Source: Artemia franciscana
Lineage: Eukaryota; Arthropoda; Branchiopoda; Anostraca; Artemiidae
Assembly: GCF_032884065.1 (NCBI RefSeq)
Contig: NW_027063379.1
Location: 558,001-622,000, forward strand
DNA length: 64,000 nucleotides
Direction: 5' to 3'
Shown here: positions 33,847-44,294 of the stretch, in pieces
Layout: every line of letters starts with the position of its first letter
Position numbering within the stretch: position 1 is the stretch's first letter
Notes under the pieces: generated by a model
What the model was told of the DNA's origin: nothing
Seen by the model: the letters and a program-made list of their open reading frames with translations, nothing else
Databases searched by the model: none
Program-made: the position numbers and the translations under genes

Positions 33847-35731
33847 AAGAGCTAAGAGCTCTTATGGCACTTGTAACGAGGCAAGAAGAGCCAAGAGCTA
33901 ATATGGTATGAACTCCAACAAAATTCTAAGGATCAAAAGATTGATTTAAAAGGAAAAGGAAAATCAGAGGCTTAATGCCGGTCAAGATTTAAAAAAAAGC
34001 TCTGAGTTACGATGCGCTTCTAAATATCAAAATTCATTAAAATCCGATCACCCACTCATAAGTTATAGATACCTAATTTTTTCTCATTTTTCCTCACCCT
34101 TTAGCCCCCCAGATGGTTGAATCTGGGAAAACGACTTTATCAAGTCAATTTGTGCAGCTCCCTGACACGCCTACCAATGTTCATCGTCCTAGCACGTCCA
34201 GAAGCACCAAACTCGCCAAATCACTGAACCCCTCCCCCCCAACTCCCCCAAAGAGAGCGAATCCAGTACGGTTACGTCAATCACAAATCAAGGAGATTTG
34301 CTTATTCTATCCACCAAGCTTCATCCCGATTCCTCCACTCTAAGCGTTTTCCAAGATTTCCCCCTCCAACTCCCCCCAATGTCAACAGGTCTGGTCGAGA
34401 ATTGAAATAAGAGCTCAGAGACACGAATTCCTCCTAAATAAAAAATTTCATTAAGATCCGGTCACGTGTTCTTAAAAAAATACCTCAATTTTTCTAATTT
34501 TTTCAAATTAACACCCCCCAGCTCCTCCAAAGAGAATGGATCCGTTCCAATTATGTCAATAACGTATCTAGAACTTGTGCTTATTCTTCCCATCAAGTTT
34601 CATCCCGATCTCTCCACTCTAAGCGTTTTCCAAGATTTCTGTTTCCCTCCTCCAAGCCCCTATGTCCCCAGATCCAATTCGAGTCGAAAATGGAGCATCT
34701 GAGACATAAGATCCTTTTATGCATATATCAAGTTTCATTAAGATCCGATCACCTATTCGTAAGATAAAAATACCCCAAAATTAACGTTTTCCAAGAATTC
34801 CGGTTTCCCCCTCCAACTCCCCCCAATGTCACAGGATCTGGTTGGAACTTAAAGTTAAAGTTGTAAAGCACAAGATCCTTCTAAATATCTAATTTCATTA
34901 AGATCTGGTCACCCGTTCGTAAGTTACAAATGCCATATTTTTCCTAATTACCCCCCCCCCCCAACTCCACCAAAGAAAGCAGATCTGGTCCGGGTATGTC
35001 AGTCACGTATCTTAGACAGGTTTTTATTCTTCCCATCCAGTTTCATCCTGATCTCTCCGCTTTAAATATTTTCTAAGATTTCCCGTCCCCCCAACCCCCC
35101 CCCCCCCAATGACGCTGGATCCGGTTGAGATTTAAAATGAGAGATCTCAGTTACGAAGTCCTTCTAAATATGAAGTTTCATGAAGATCCGTTCACTCCTT
35201 CGTAAGTTAAAAATACGTCATTTTTTCTAATTTTTCAGAATTAGCCCTACCCCCCCCCCCCCAATTGAGCGGATCCGTTCCAATTACGTCAATCGCGTAT
35301 CTAAGACTTCCGCTAATTTTTACCACCAAGTTTCATTCCGATCCCTCCAATCTAAGCGTTTTCCAAGATTTTAGGTTTCCCCCTCCCAATCCCCCCCCCA
35401 AATGTCACCAGATCCAGTCAAGATTTAAGATAACAGCTCTGAGACACGATATCCTTCCAAACATCAAATTTCATTACGATCTGATCAACCGTTCTTAAGT
35501 TAAAAATACTTAATTTTTTCAATTTTCTCCGAATTAACGGGCCACCCACTCCCCCCCCCCCAGATGGTCAAATCGGGAAAACGACTATTTCTAATTTAAT
35601 CTGGTCCGGTCCCTGATACGTCTGCCAAATTGCATCGTCCTTTCTTACCTGGAAGTGACTAAAGTGGCAAAACTAGGACCGACAGAATTTGCGATTGCTA
35701 TGTCACTTGGTTCATACCAAGTGCCATAAAA
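33847..35731 (+). mobile_element. Helentron-like non-autonomous element, copy 3 (complete)
   Basis: The 5' end ('gagctaagagctcttatgg', 'cacttgtaacgagg') and 3' end ('tgtcacttggttcatacc' then 'aagtgccataaaac') are both present. The core has about five imperfect units of the 285-base family and several C-runs of 10-12 bases. The GACA microsatellite is reduced to about one and a half units. It is 1,885 bases long against 2,123 for copy 2, with the difference in the core and microsatellite. The frames at 34,113, 34,466 and 35,265 lie in core units and are not genes. Confidence 0.72.
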
Positions 35732-35734
35732 CAC

Positions 35735-37640
35735 CCTGCTTTACAAAAAAGCAAACCCAAAAAAACGAAAAAAAAAAACAGCCAAAAAAAGTAATGGTAT
35801 AAATTTCTTCACATTAATGTCATAGCAAGACTGGAAAACAAATTTTTGACATCAAGAAGAAGTGAATATTTTGCTTTTCAGCCATGTTGTGACAGCACAA
35901 TCCTGAAATATCATTTCGACAGCCTACGGAAGTTAGGATTTTAAATTTCCACTACTTGTTCATACAAAATGCAGATATTCACCTCCCAGTTGGCTTTTGT
36001 GGTAATACGGACAGATTCCTTCGATAAACCTAAATATAACTAAATACTTTTCAGCAGTATGCGACATTAGTAAAATCTAACAGAGACCGCACAAAGTGAC
36101 TAAACCTTGTCTCAAACTTTTCTGGAGAAAGAAACAGTCTTAATAATAAAAAGCTTTTGAAAACCTCAACTATTAAAAACCAATAACAAAGAAATAACTT
36201 TCGTCCCAAACCAGAGCAAACGGTCCCAACCACAAATCATCCATCTCTTCAAGAGGGGAGGTATACACCTGCCCCCCTGGATCTGAGGTCCCTTACTCAA
36301 AACGTATCAAAATTTTTTTTTGAGAGATTAAAGGCTCGGAGGAGCAAGTAAAGGCTGAAATAAATGAAGTATAAAAACAGAAAAAGTTGCCTATTAAAGG
36401 GGTTCAACACCAACAACTGTACCTCCCACACATTGCGCCCACCCCAAATACATGAGCTGGTTATTTGTACAATACCGACACATGAAAGGCAACAGCAATG
36501 GACGGACATAGTTAGATACGGCATATCAACTGCAATTCCGGTAAATAAAGGCGAGAATTCATAATTGACAAAGGGGGAAGTTGACATACTAATCAATTCC
36601 TATTCTCGTGTTTTTTTTTTCGACACGCTATTCCAGTTGGTTGTTAATTTATACCACCCCTACCCAGCCTAATGGTCCCATGTTTAGCCCAAACGATACG
36701 TAGAAACTAAAAGAAAAGACTAGAGCAATAAAAAAAAAATCATAATTGACAAAAACTTGGGAATAGATGCTAAAATATTAACAGTGACAAGACAACATCC
36801 ATTTGGTTTTTGGTATATTAATTTTGTGTAAGCCTTTAGCTGAGAGGAGGGCAAATTGTCTTTTTAAAAAATCTTTAAAGAAAAACCAGGGGGATGAATG
36901 TTCAGATTTGCAGTGACAAGACAGCATCCTTTTTGTTTTTGAAAAATTATTTTTTTTTTTATTTTACCAATCAAGAAATTTTTCATAGAAAAGTAGAGCT
37001 ATATTACACAAAAACGAGAAAAAATAAAGTTAAATAACAATTTAAGCTTTACACCAACATAAATCATGCCCTTAACAAATTTAAATTCGATTCGTATGTT
37101 TTTATTTGTCAAAACAGAAGAAAAAATGAAAATAATCACATTCAGCAGAATTACTGGGAAGTAATAAACAATATTGACTGATAGTTTAGTATATATTGAC
37201 ATCAGTCAATATGTATAGCTTTGGCAACTTCGGATTTATGAGCGTTATAAAACGTAAAACGTTCAAAATATATCTAGTTTTCGGTAAATTGCAAATTTTA
37301 TACATGCATCTTTTTCATTCTTGATACACATAGTAGCTTTGATTTTGTTCAGCCACAGTCTCACTATTACATGAAAAGTTTCTACTTAATATTTCTTGGT
37401 TTCTACCTATTTTTGTTATTATAATTACTACTAGTTTTTTTTTGTTTTTTTTTACTGTATACTAGTGTTTATTCTCCTTCATCTTTATTTCACATGTATT
37501 GTTTGATTTAAGTATTATTTATGGTTCTTTTAGTGTTCTATTATTGTGCTGTATGGCCCATAACAAGCAAAGCTTCTTGTGCCGAATAACTTTTTCATGT
37601 ATGTAAGTGTTTTAGTATTTCAAAAATGATGATAATTGAT
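35735..37640. other. No recognised genes
   Basis: Mostly unique DNA. A plus-strand frame (36,364-36,564) includes 'HELVICTIPTHERQQQWTD' followed by a possible donor 'gtaaat' near 36,541, which is weak exon-like evidence only. The phrase 'cagtgacaagacaacatcc' at 36,780 recurs with one change at 36,912, a 133-bp spaced direct repeat. Confidence 0.35.
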
Positions 37641-37649
37641 GATTAATGA

Positions 37650-38580
37650 GTATTCTTAGAAGTTCCTGAGACACACCAAACACAACTTTTCGAAAACCAC
37701 GATGAACATATTGCCTTATGATTTAGATCCATAGTCCTCTCATTGTTCCGCGAAAGTTTTAACTGATTACCTTTAGCTGTTCTCAAGACGTTGAAGATGA
37801 GCTGCACCCTTGGATAACTCGGATACCCCTCCCTTACTAGGGGAGAGTTCAACACCCTTCTTGAACTCAGAGAGTTTATTCCCTGAAGGTCTAAGTTCAA
37901 TATCCATAGAAGTTTCTGAGTGTGGAAGATATACATTTTTGACAACCGTGATGTATATAATGTCTACATTTAGTAGAACATCTGTTTCAAAACTCGATGA
38001 AATTTTCAGATACCTTTAGGCATTCCAGGTCTCACAAACCGACCTGTGATACAGAGCTGGGACAAAAAGCGTCTTTTGAAATTGTTCGGTGGTCTAATTA
38101 TTATACCAAAATAGTTTCAATTTAATACCCTTAAAAATTCCTAAATATTACAAATATTACAACCTGGATGCACAAAGTGTGTCTTTTGATTGAGTTAAAT
38201 TTTTGCCTAAATATTCCCGGAAAGTTCAAACATACTTTCATTAGCCGCTCCTAAGGTTTCACAAAAGCCAATTTGAACACCTGGAGGTACACAATGCCTT
38301 TAATTTAGTCCAGTATGTCTAGAATATTCCACGAAAATTTCAAAGTGATACCTTCAACCACTTCTGAGATATTGCAGAAACACATTTTTGACAAGAATGA
38401 TTTATATCGTGTTTTCTGCTAGTTAAACATCCCCAAATTATCCCTGAAATTTCCCATTAATACTATCAGCCTCTCGTGAGACATTGCTGATGCACTTTTT
38501 TGAGAGTCTACATCAAATAATTGTGTTAAGATTTGGTTCAACATCCCCATCGACATTCCTGAAAGCAGCCTTGTGTTTAA
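37650..38580 (+). repeat. Array of diverged units of about 118 bp
   Basis: The consensus order is 'ccctgaaagttt', 'aatacctttagcc', 'ttcctgagatattgca', 'tttgacaacc' and 'gatgtatata', then 'gtgtcttt'. Equivalent points fall near 37,945, 38,040, 38,160, 38,280, 38,395 and 38,500, about 95-120 bases apart. The left part (37,650-37,900) holds more diverged units. The frames at 37,643-38,019 lie inside this array. It resembles an old satellite or the core of a repeat-bearing element. Confidence 0.7.
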
Positions 38581-38779
38581 GGTGCCTTAGCCTATTGGGA
38601 GACAACAAAAAAGATGTGGACTTTGAAAAAAATCAGAGAGAAAGCCGTTAAACTAAATGAAAAATAATTGTAAATGATGAGTACGTCCTGCCCTTATGTT
38701 GTCCGGGCCTATTTTCATCATTTTTGCAGGAATTTTAGTTTTTTTTTTTTTCTACCCGTATAAACAAGGGTTTCTATTT

Positions 38780-39130
38780 TCAAAAAACACCCAGTGTAAA
38801 AAGCAACATACTGAAGTTTAACATCTGTCAAATACCTTATTTACCCTGCAAAATGAATTGGCAAACTACACTCTGTAAAGGGTTCAATAGCCTCCTGCTC
38901 CACTAACTTCTGACAAATTAAATTATTTATTTTCTTTCAATTCAACACTTTTCAAGCATTTTTGTAACAGGGATCTTCATATTTTATGCAATATTCGTTC
39001 CTTTTTAATTCTAAACATTTACTGATTTTTCAGACAAAAATGTGTCATCAAATGTGATATCAAAGAGATAAGTATGAACATTACTAAACTGTGGTATACC
39101 TGAGTAAAAAGTGGAAATTGAAGGAAAACA
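38780..39130 (+). repeat. R4-linked repeat, partner of 21,440-21,790
   Basis: It shares 'tgatttttcagacaaaaatg', 'gatatcaaagagataagta' and 'ttaccctgcaaaatgaat' phrases with the stretch left of R4 copy 1. The order of the two sub-blocks is exchanged relative to 21,440-21,790, so one copy is rearranged. The frames here are not conserved. Confidence 0.55.
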
Positions 39131-39490
39131 AACATTGTTAGATGGGTCAAACCGAACAGAACAAGACTGTACTTGTTTGTAGGGCGTCTATATATATTCT
39201 GTATTTCTGTATACACTCTGATATGTTTTTAATAACGCACAATTACTGTTAGGTTGTTTCCCTACTAAATTGATTAATTAAATTGATTACAGTCTTTTCT
39301 AAAGTGATTGTAACTTTTCCCCGTACCTTAATGTGTCAATTTTGCTAATAGTCAATAGCCAATTATATTTTCACAATGTTTTTCTTTTCTTTAGATTAAA
39401 TTAGCATGAATCAAAAGAAAATCCAAATTAATATAAAAAATTTTAACATAAGATGCAGTTTTTTGTATAAATCACTATTTTGGAAAAAAA
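39130..39490 (-). repeat. Repeat family R3, partial inverted copy
   Basis: Reverse complement of the left part of R3 ('aagactgtacttgtttgtag', 'ggcgtctat', 'caatagccaattatattttc', 'gaaaatccaaattaatat'). It is closely similar in content to the start of the longer inverted copy at 40,670-41,050. Confidence 0.75.
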
Positions 39491-39499
39491 AATAAAAGA

Positions 39500-39830
39500 A
39501 TTTCACAATCCTGAATTTTGAAAATTGGTGAATAGAAACCTGAAACTTGCATCAAAATACAGCCTTCTGTAGTGGTCTACAAAAAAAAACTGAAACTTGT
39601 GTCAAATTTCATTAAAATAGGAAATACAAATGACAGGAAATATAAACACAAATGAAAGGAAATACAATAATTTGATAAGAAATATAAATACCTGACACAA
39701 ACAAGGAAATATAATATGGAAAACGAGGGTGATTTTGAGGTTTTTCTTAAAACAAAGAGAGAAGATAATAGCAGATATTTTGTCAAGCTTCTCCAGCAAG
39801 CTTCCTCCTCCTCCTTTAGATTTAGCACTG
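39500..39830. other. No recognised genes
   Basis: This separates two R3 copies. The minus-strand frames (39,577-39,828) are rich in phenylalanine, leucine and tyrosine and have no family signal. 'aaatacaaat', 'aaatataaac' and similar phrases repeat irregularly. Confidence 0.4.
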
Positions 39831-41060
39831 CTCGTCTTAAATTAAAGAAATGAATGAATCCACTATCGAAGAGGTCAGTGATGCCTCAAGAAGCAAACCC
39901 TAAAATGGAGAGCCTACTTAGAAATGGGTAAGTAAAAATATTCGAGATTGAGCAGCAACGGAAATTAAAATGGCGGAGATAAGAAACGATACCTAAAAGC
40001 TGTACCAATTGCATGCTGAGGCCATTTCCAGAAAGCAAGAAGAGTTTCTCACTTTAAAAAATAACACCAGAAATACATTAGTGATAAGATGATGAGGATT
40101 GACTGATGGTGAACATACTTTAAGTCCGTTCAGTCTGCAGACACTACGGATGAATTGTTCTTGGCGTCCAACATCACCTACTTCTCTCGTCCCGTATCCG
40201 TTAAAGGCCTTCAAGATCATATGGGGCAATGAACGTGGACCATACGACTCGTCAGAGCAGCAAATTACTTAGCAAAGACTCAGTACTTCGTGAAAAGTTG
40301 TAATTGCTTTTTGAGTTTGATCTTAAACTTGGATAAAATAGTAAACGAGATCGAAGTCTGCTTTTCTCACAAGCCTGAACTTTTTAGCTAATTCTCTACG
40401 TACATTTTTTTGTGTTGAGGGGGGGGGAGAACAAACTCGAAGAATTTAGGTGTGTTTTCTTCTTCTCATGATTGAACTACATCTTTTTGCAAATCCAAGT
40501 TTTCTCCCAAGACTCTATTTCTGTAGTTTTATTCATTTGCTCTTTTTAGTACAGAGTATACTACTGCTCATGTTTTTCTAGAACCCCCTTCTCCCAAATT
40601 TTTCGTTAGAGTCACAAAGAGCCTTTATTTCTCAATATCAATTAAAATAAATTAGAGGGGCAATGAAAAACCAGGTTTTAACAAGACTGTACTTGCTTGT
40701 AGGGCGTCTCTATAAATTCTGTATGTGTGTGTACAATCTGATATATTTTAATAGCCCATAATTACCGTTGTAGGTTCTTTTTTTCTATACTGATCCATTG
40801 ACTGATTACTATATTTTTTAAAGTGATTGAAACTTTTCCCCTAACTTAACGAGTTAGTTTTGCTAATAATCAATAGCCTTGAATCTATTTTATCCATATA
40901 CCAAATTATATTTTCACAATTTGTTCTGCAGTTTGTTTGTTTTTTTTTAAGTTGTATGAATGATAAGAAAATCCAAATTAATATCATAAAGTTGACGCAT
41001 AAAATGCAGGGTTTTGTTGAAATTACTATTTTGAAAAAAAAAAAGAATTTCACCATCCTA
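39830..41060 (-). repeat. Repeat family R3, long inverted copy
   Basis: Reverse complement of 12,715-14,035 ('gaggtcagtgatgcctca', 'caacatcacctacttctc', 'cgagatcgaagtctgctttt', 'ttctcaatatcaatta', 'tcaatagcc', 'gcataaaatgcagggttttg'). It holds a G-run at about 40,422 at the point where the direct copy has a C-run. The decayed frame seen in the direct copy is present here with more stops. Confidence 0.8.
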
Positions 41061-41359
41061 ATTTAGGTAGAGACCTGCATCAAATTGCAGCTTTTTGCGT
41101 AGACTATAATTTCATAAGAAATGCATGCACTTCTAGAAATACAAGGTTTTTGCACAAAAAATGTTTGTTTTTTTAACTAAAAAAAATCTATGACGTACGA
41201 CAACAAACAAAGAATTATTATCTAGAAATTGACGGATATTTCTAGCCAAAGGGCAAACGAAGAGAGAATATAAAAACAGATATTTTGACAAGGATCTCCA
41301 CCAGCCACTAGTTAGAGTAAAAAAAAACTAATAAAAAAAAAATAAAAAATGAACTTTTG

Positions 41360-42340
41360 AAGCAAACTCTCTTTTGTGGAAAATCTTCTCCGTTAGATAA
41401 TTCCATTGGAAAAAAATCCATCCCTTTACGAAAAATTCCACTTGGGACCCTCCTTCATCTACAGAATATTCCCTCCGCAGAAAATTACTTAAAGAACGTT
41501 TATTAATTTGTTTCTTTTAATTCTTTTCTTTGAGCTATGTGGTTGGGGTTATATTTCCCCTAATAGGCTAAGAAACAGATTGTTTAAATTAATTTGCCTG
41601 TTGATTTGAAATACGAAATTTTGGCTAATCATTCATGGGAGCTTTCGAAATACTCCTAGATATAAACGAATACACGTAAATTAATGGTTTGGTTTCCTTT
41701 ACGATAAATTAACTAAAGAGTAAATAACACCAGAATGCTAAAGGTATATTTTACAAAAGCGAGACCCAAAAATCTCAAATATCTTCAATTCTATCTCTTA
41801 CATTATCCCTCCATCCCTTGCCCCCTCTCGACCTCATTCCCCTTCCCCTTTGATTTAAAACCTCTGTTAGTAAATTTATTTCTTAACCTTTCACTTGGGC
41901 CCATCTTAGTTCTGCACAATGCCCTCATATTGCCTATGACAGAGATAAGTGTAGTTTTATCTCTTCTTTAGAAGTTGTCAAAGTATTTTCCGATTTATTT
42001 TTATATTTATATCAGTAAACTATATTATTCACTCTAAGAAATCAATCTTTATTTCCAAAAACAGTTCGCAGACGTTAAGTTATGATAATGTGTATCACAA
42101 CTTCACATATCTTAATCAATTGGGAGTATTAGAAGATTTTGCGTCTATTAATCGCCCGGGTGAACTGTTACTTCAAAGAAAACATCACAACCATACAATT
42201 TACATGGCATCATATTTTTTCAGTCAAGGTTCTTATGGGAGCGAGGTCCACAGAGCCAGTCACTTACACACAAAATTTCAGAAATAGGGATCGATACTAT
42301 TCTGTGGGATTCAGAATGATCCCATCAAGAAAAAAGGCTC

Positions 42341-42375
<35 letters not shown>

Positions 42376-42612
42376 AGAATTAATGTAGGAAAAATCAGAT
42401 TTTGACTCATTGAAATTTAAGGTTAAAATATTCAAATCAAAAATAATGCACCAGAAAGTATTACTAAGCTTGTTTAATTGTCTTATTTTAGTAAAAATGA
42501 TATTTTGAAATAATGAGACTCTAAGGGGTGTTTTAAGCCTTCGCTTTAGGATATCAGTTATTAGTTATATGGTTTGGTTTCATTACATCTATTTTGTCAC
42601 AAATTTTGTTGA
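41360..42612 (-). repeat. Repeat family R4, inverted copy 2, left part
   Basis: Reverse complement of the right two-thirds of R4 copy 1 ('ttctatctcttacattat', 'caaccatacaatttacatgg', 'gattcagaatgatcccatca', 'gactcattgaaatt', 'ttttgaaataatgagactct'). It contains an A-run of 31 (42,344-42,374). The match runs to about 42,612, where LINE sequence begins, and resumes at about 47,574. Confidence 0.8.
42344..42374. repeat. A homopolymer, 31 bases
   Basis: This lies at the same point of repeat R4 as the T-run at 22,429-22,468 of the direct copy. Confidence 0.95.
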
Positions 42613-42971
42613 ACTAGCTCTCAAAGGGATTACACCTGTTTGAACTTTTGAATTGTTTGAACTTGATTCCTTAACCATGAATTAATTCAGTGACTACAGA
42701 AATTGTGCAATCTGACACTTGAATTTATCACACAATCAGATTTTTGGCGTTTTGAATTGAGAAAATTAGATACGATAGCCAAGTGTGGTGTGTAGAGAAA
42801 ATTGGATATAATTTGCCTGTGCGTTAATTACGCTGTTTAGTGTCGAGAAGGAATAGCAGTTGGGCCGACCTCGCACAGTTTGGACTGATTGTTCACTTGG
42901 ATACATTAGTGAGGCTCGGCCCTCACAGAAAGATAAGTTTCTTTCACTTTATAATCTATCATTTATAAGGC

Positions 42972-44035
42972 ATGAATCCTGCAAACATTAAAATCGGTGA
43001 GTTATTCCTAGGCAAATTTGCGTGCTATCCCCTTTGGCCAATTCGAATCCTAGAGGTAATGACGACGAATACCGGAGACTGCAAATTTGTTGTTTTTTGC
43101 TACGGCAAAAAACACGATCGTAAGCTTGTACCAGTCGCTAATCTTCTTAGTTTTAATGATAATGAGAAGGAAACATCAACAAAGAAAACCAAGGGTGTAA
43201 ATCATGCGTTTGATGAGCTAAAAAATCATCCTGATGTTTACCGGCAGTTTCTAAAGAAAGGGGAATATTTGGTAACGGATAGCCAGCTTTCGGATTCTAC
43301 TGCTAATCTTCGTAGCCTAGTGGCCGCTACAGAGAATGAACTTGCGGCTACAAAGCAAAATATAACTGAAGAAATTAAGAAGAATTGATGAAAAGCTTAA
43401 AGATTTGACATCCCAAACTATAGCTAATATTCATGTTAATTTTCCAGTTGAAACGATGGTTTCTGAAATTTATGATGCAGTACACATTGAGTTTCAGCCC
43501 AAATTTGAAATAATAGAAAAACACCTGAAAACCTTTTATGCATATGATTGAAGTATTACAAAACTGTCTTAATCAGCTTGAGCTGAAATTAGATGGCATA
43601 GAGCAGGAAGGGAGAAGTAATTCCCTGCTATTCAACGGTGTCAAACAGATTTCTTCACAAAGTGTTGGTGATGCTATAAAACACGTATTGTTTGTAAAGA
43701 TGGGCCTAACTAATATTGCGGTTTCAGACATAGTTAGTGTAAAGCGATTTAGTGTTGGTTCAAATATTGCACAAAGACCAGATAAAGTTGCCCCTGTCCT
43801 CGTTCAGTTTGGACAAAAACAAACAGCCCGCCATGTATTTAAAGCAAAGAAGCAGCTTATTGGTTCAGGATTGTTTGTTGCCGAGAATCTTACTAAACGA
43901 AAGCGTGATCTTCTGAGTGCTTCAAGAGATAAGTTTGGAATTCGCAGTGTGTGGTCCGATCAAGGCCGTATTTTTGTGCGCGAAACCGATACTGCTCCGA
44001 TTAGGCGGATCTGGACTATTGATGACCTTATATAG
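42972..44035 (+). pseudogene. LINE ORF1 with N-terminal PWWP-type domain
   Basis: ORF1 proteins bind the element's RNA. This ancestral frame of roughly 350 codons is now split by two frame changes, near 43,380 and near 43,540. Part one (42,972-43,388) opens with 'IKIGELFLGKFACYPLWP'; the PLWP at residues 20-23 sits where PWWP does in PWWP domains. It is followed by the strand-rich 'CKFVVFCYGKKHDRKLVPVA' and the helix 'AFDELKNHPDVYRQFLKKG', which is the expected order of that fold. The middle part is in another frame (43,381-43,550, 'KLKDLTSQTI' to 'KHLKTFYAYD') and is helical. Part three (43,538-44,035) has a short coiled coil ('LQNCLNQLELKLDGIEQEGR') and an L1/CR1-type RRM-like nucleic-acid-binding region ('NSLLFNGVKQ', 'DIVSVKRFS', 'PVLVQFG', 'GLFVAENLTKRKRDLL'). 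PWWP domains bind methylated histone H3 and DNA. A role in choosing target chromatin is my inference. Confidence 0.8.
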
Positions 44036-44226
44036 TATTTTTGATTTATGCATTTTAAATATGTTTTTCTTCCATTCTTCTTTATTTCTTTTCTATTATT
44101 ATTTTTTAATGGTATTCTTTTTAGCAATTTTTATGCATATTTATGTTTAATTTATTATTTAGATTCATTATTAACATTTCTTATCCCCATTATTTATCTG
44201 TATTCCCTGTTTGCTCGTCTTCCTCT

Positions 44227-44227
<1 letters not shown>

Positions 44228-44269
<42 letters not shown>
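44228..44269. repeat. T homopolymer, 42 bases, between LINE ORF1 and ORF2
   Basis: Uninterrupted T-run in the 260-base spacer between the two ORFs. The DNA around it (44,040-44,230) is also T-rich. It may have grown after insertion by slippage. Confidence 0.95.
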
Positions 44270-44270
<1 letters not shown>

Positions 44271-44294
44271 AAGTGTCACTTTTTTATGTGAAAA

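Noticed and set aside
34113..34702. Plus-strand frames with proline- and serine-rich peptides
   Set aside because: They lie in core units of Helentron-like copy 3 and shift frame between units and copies.
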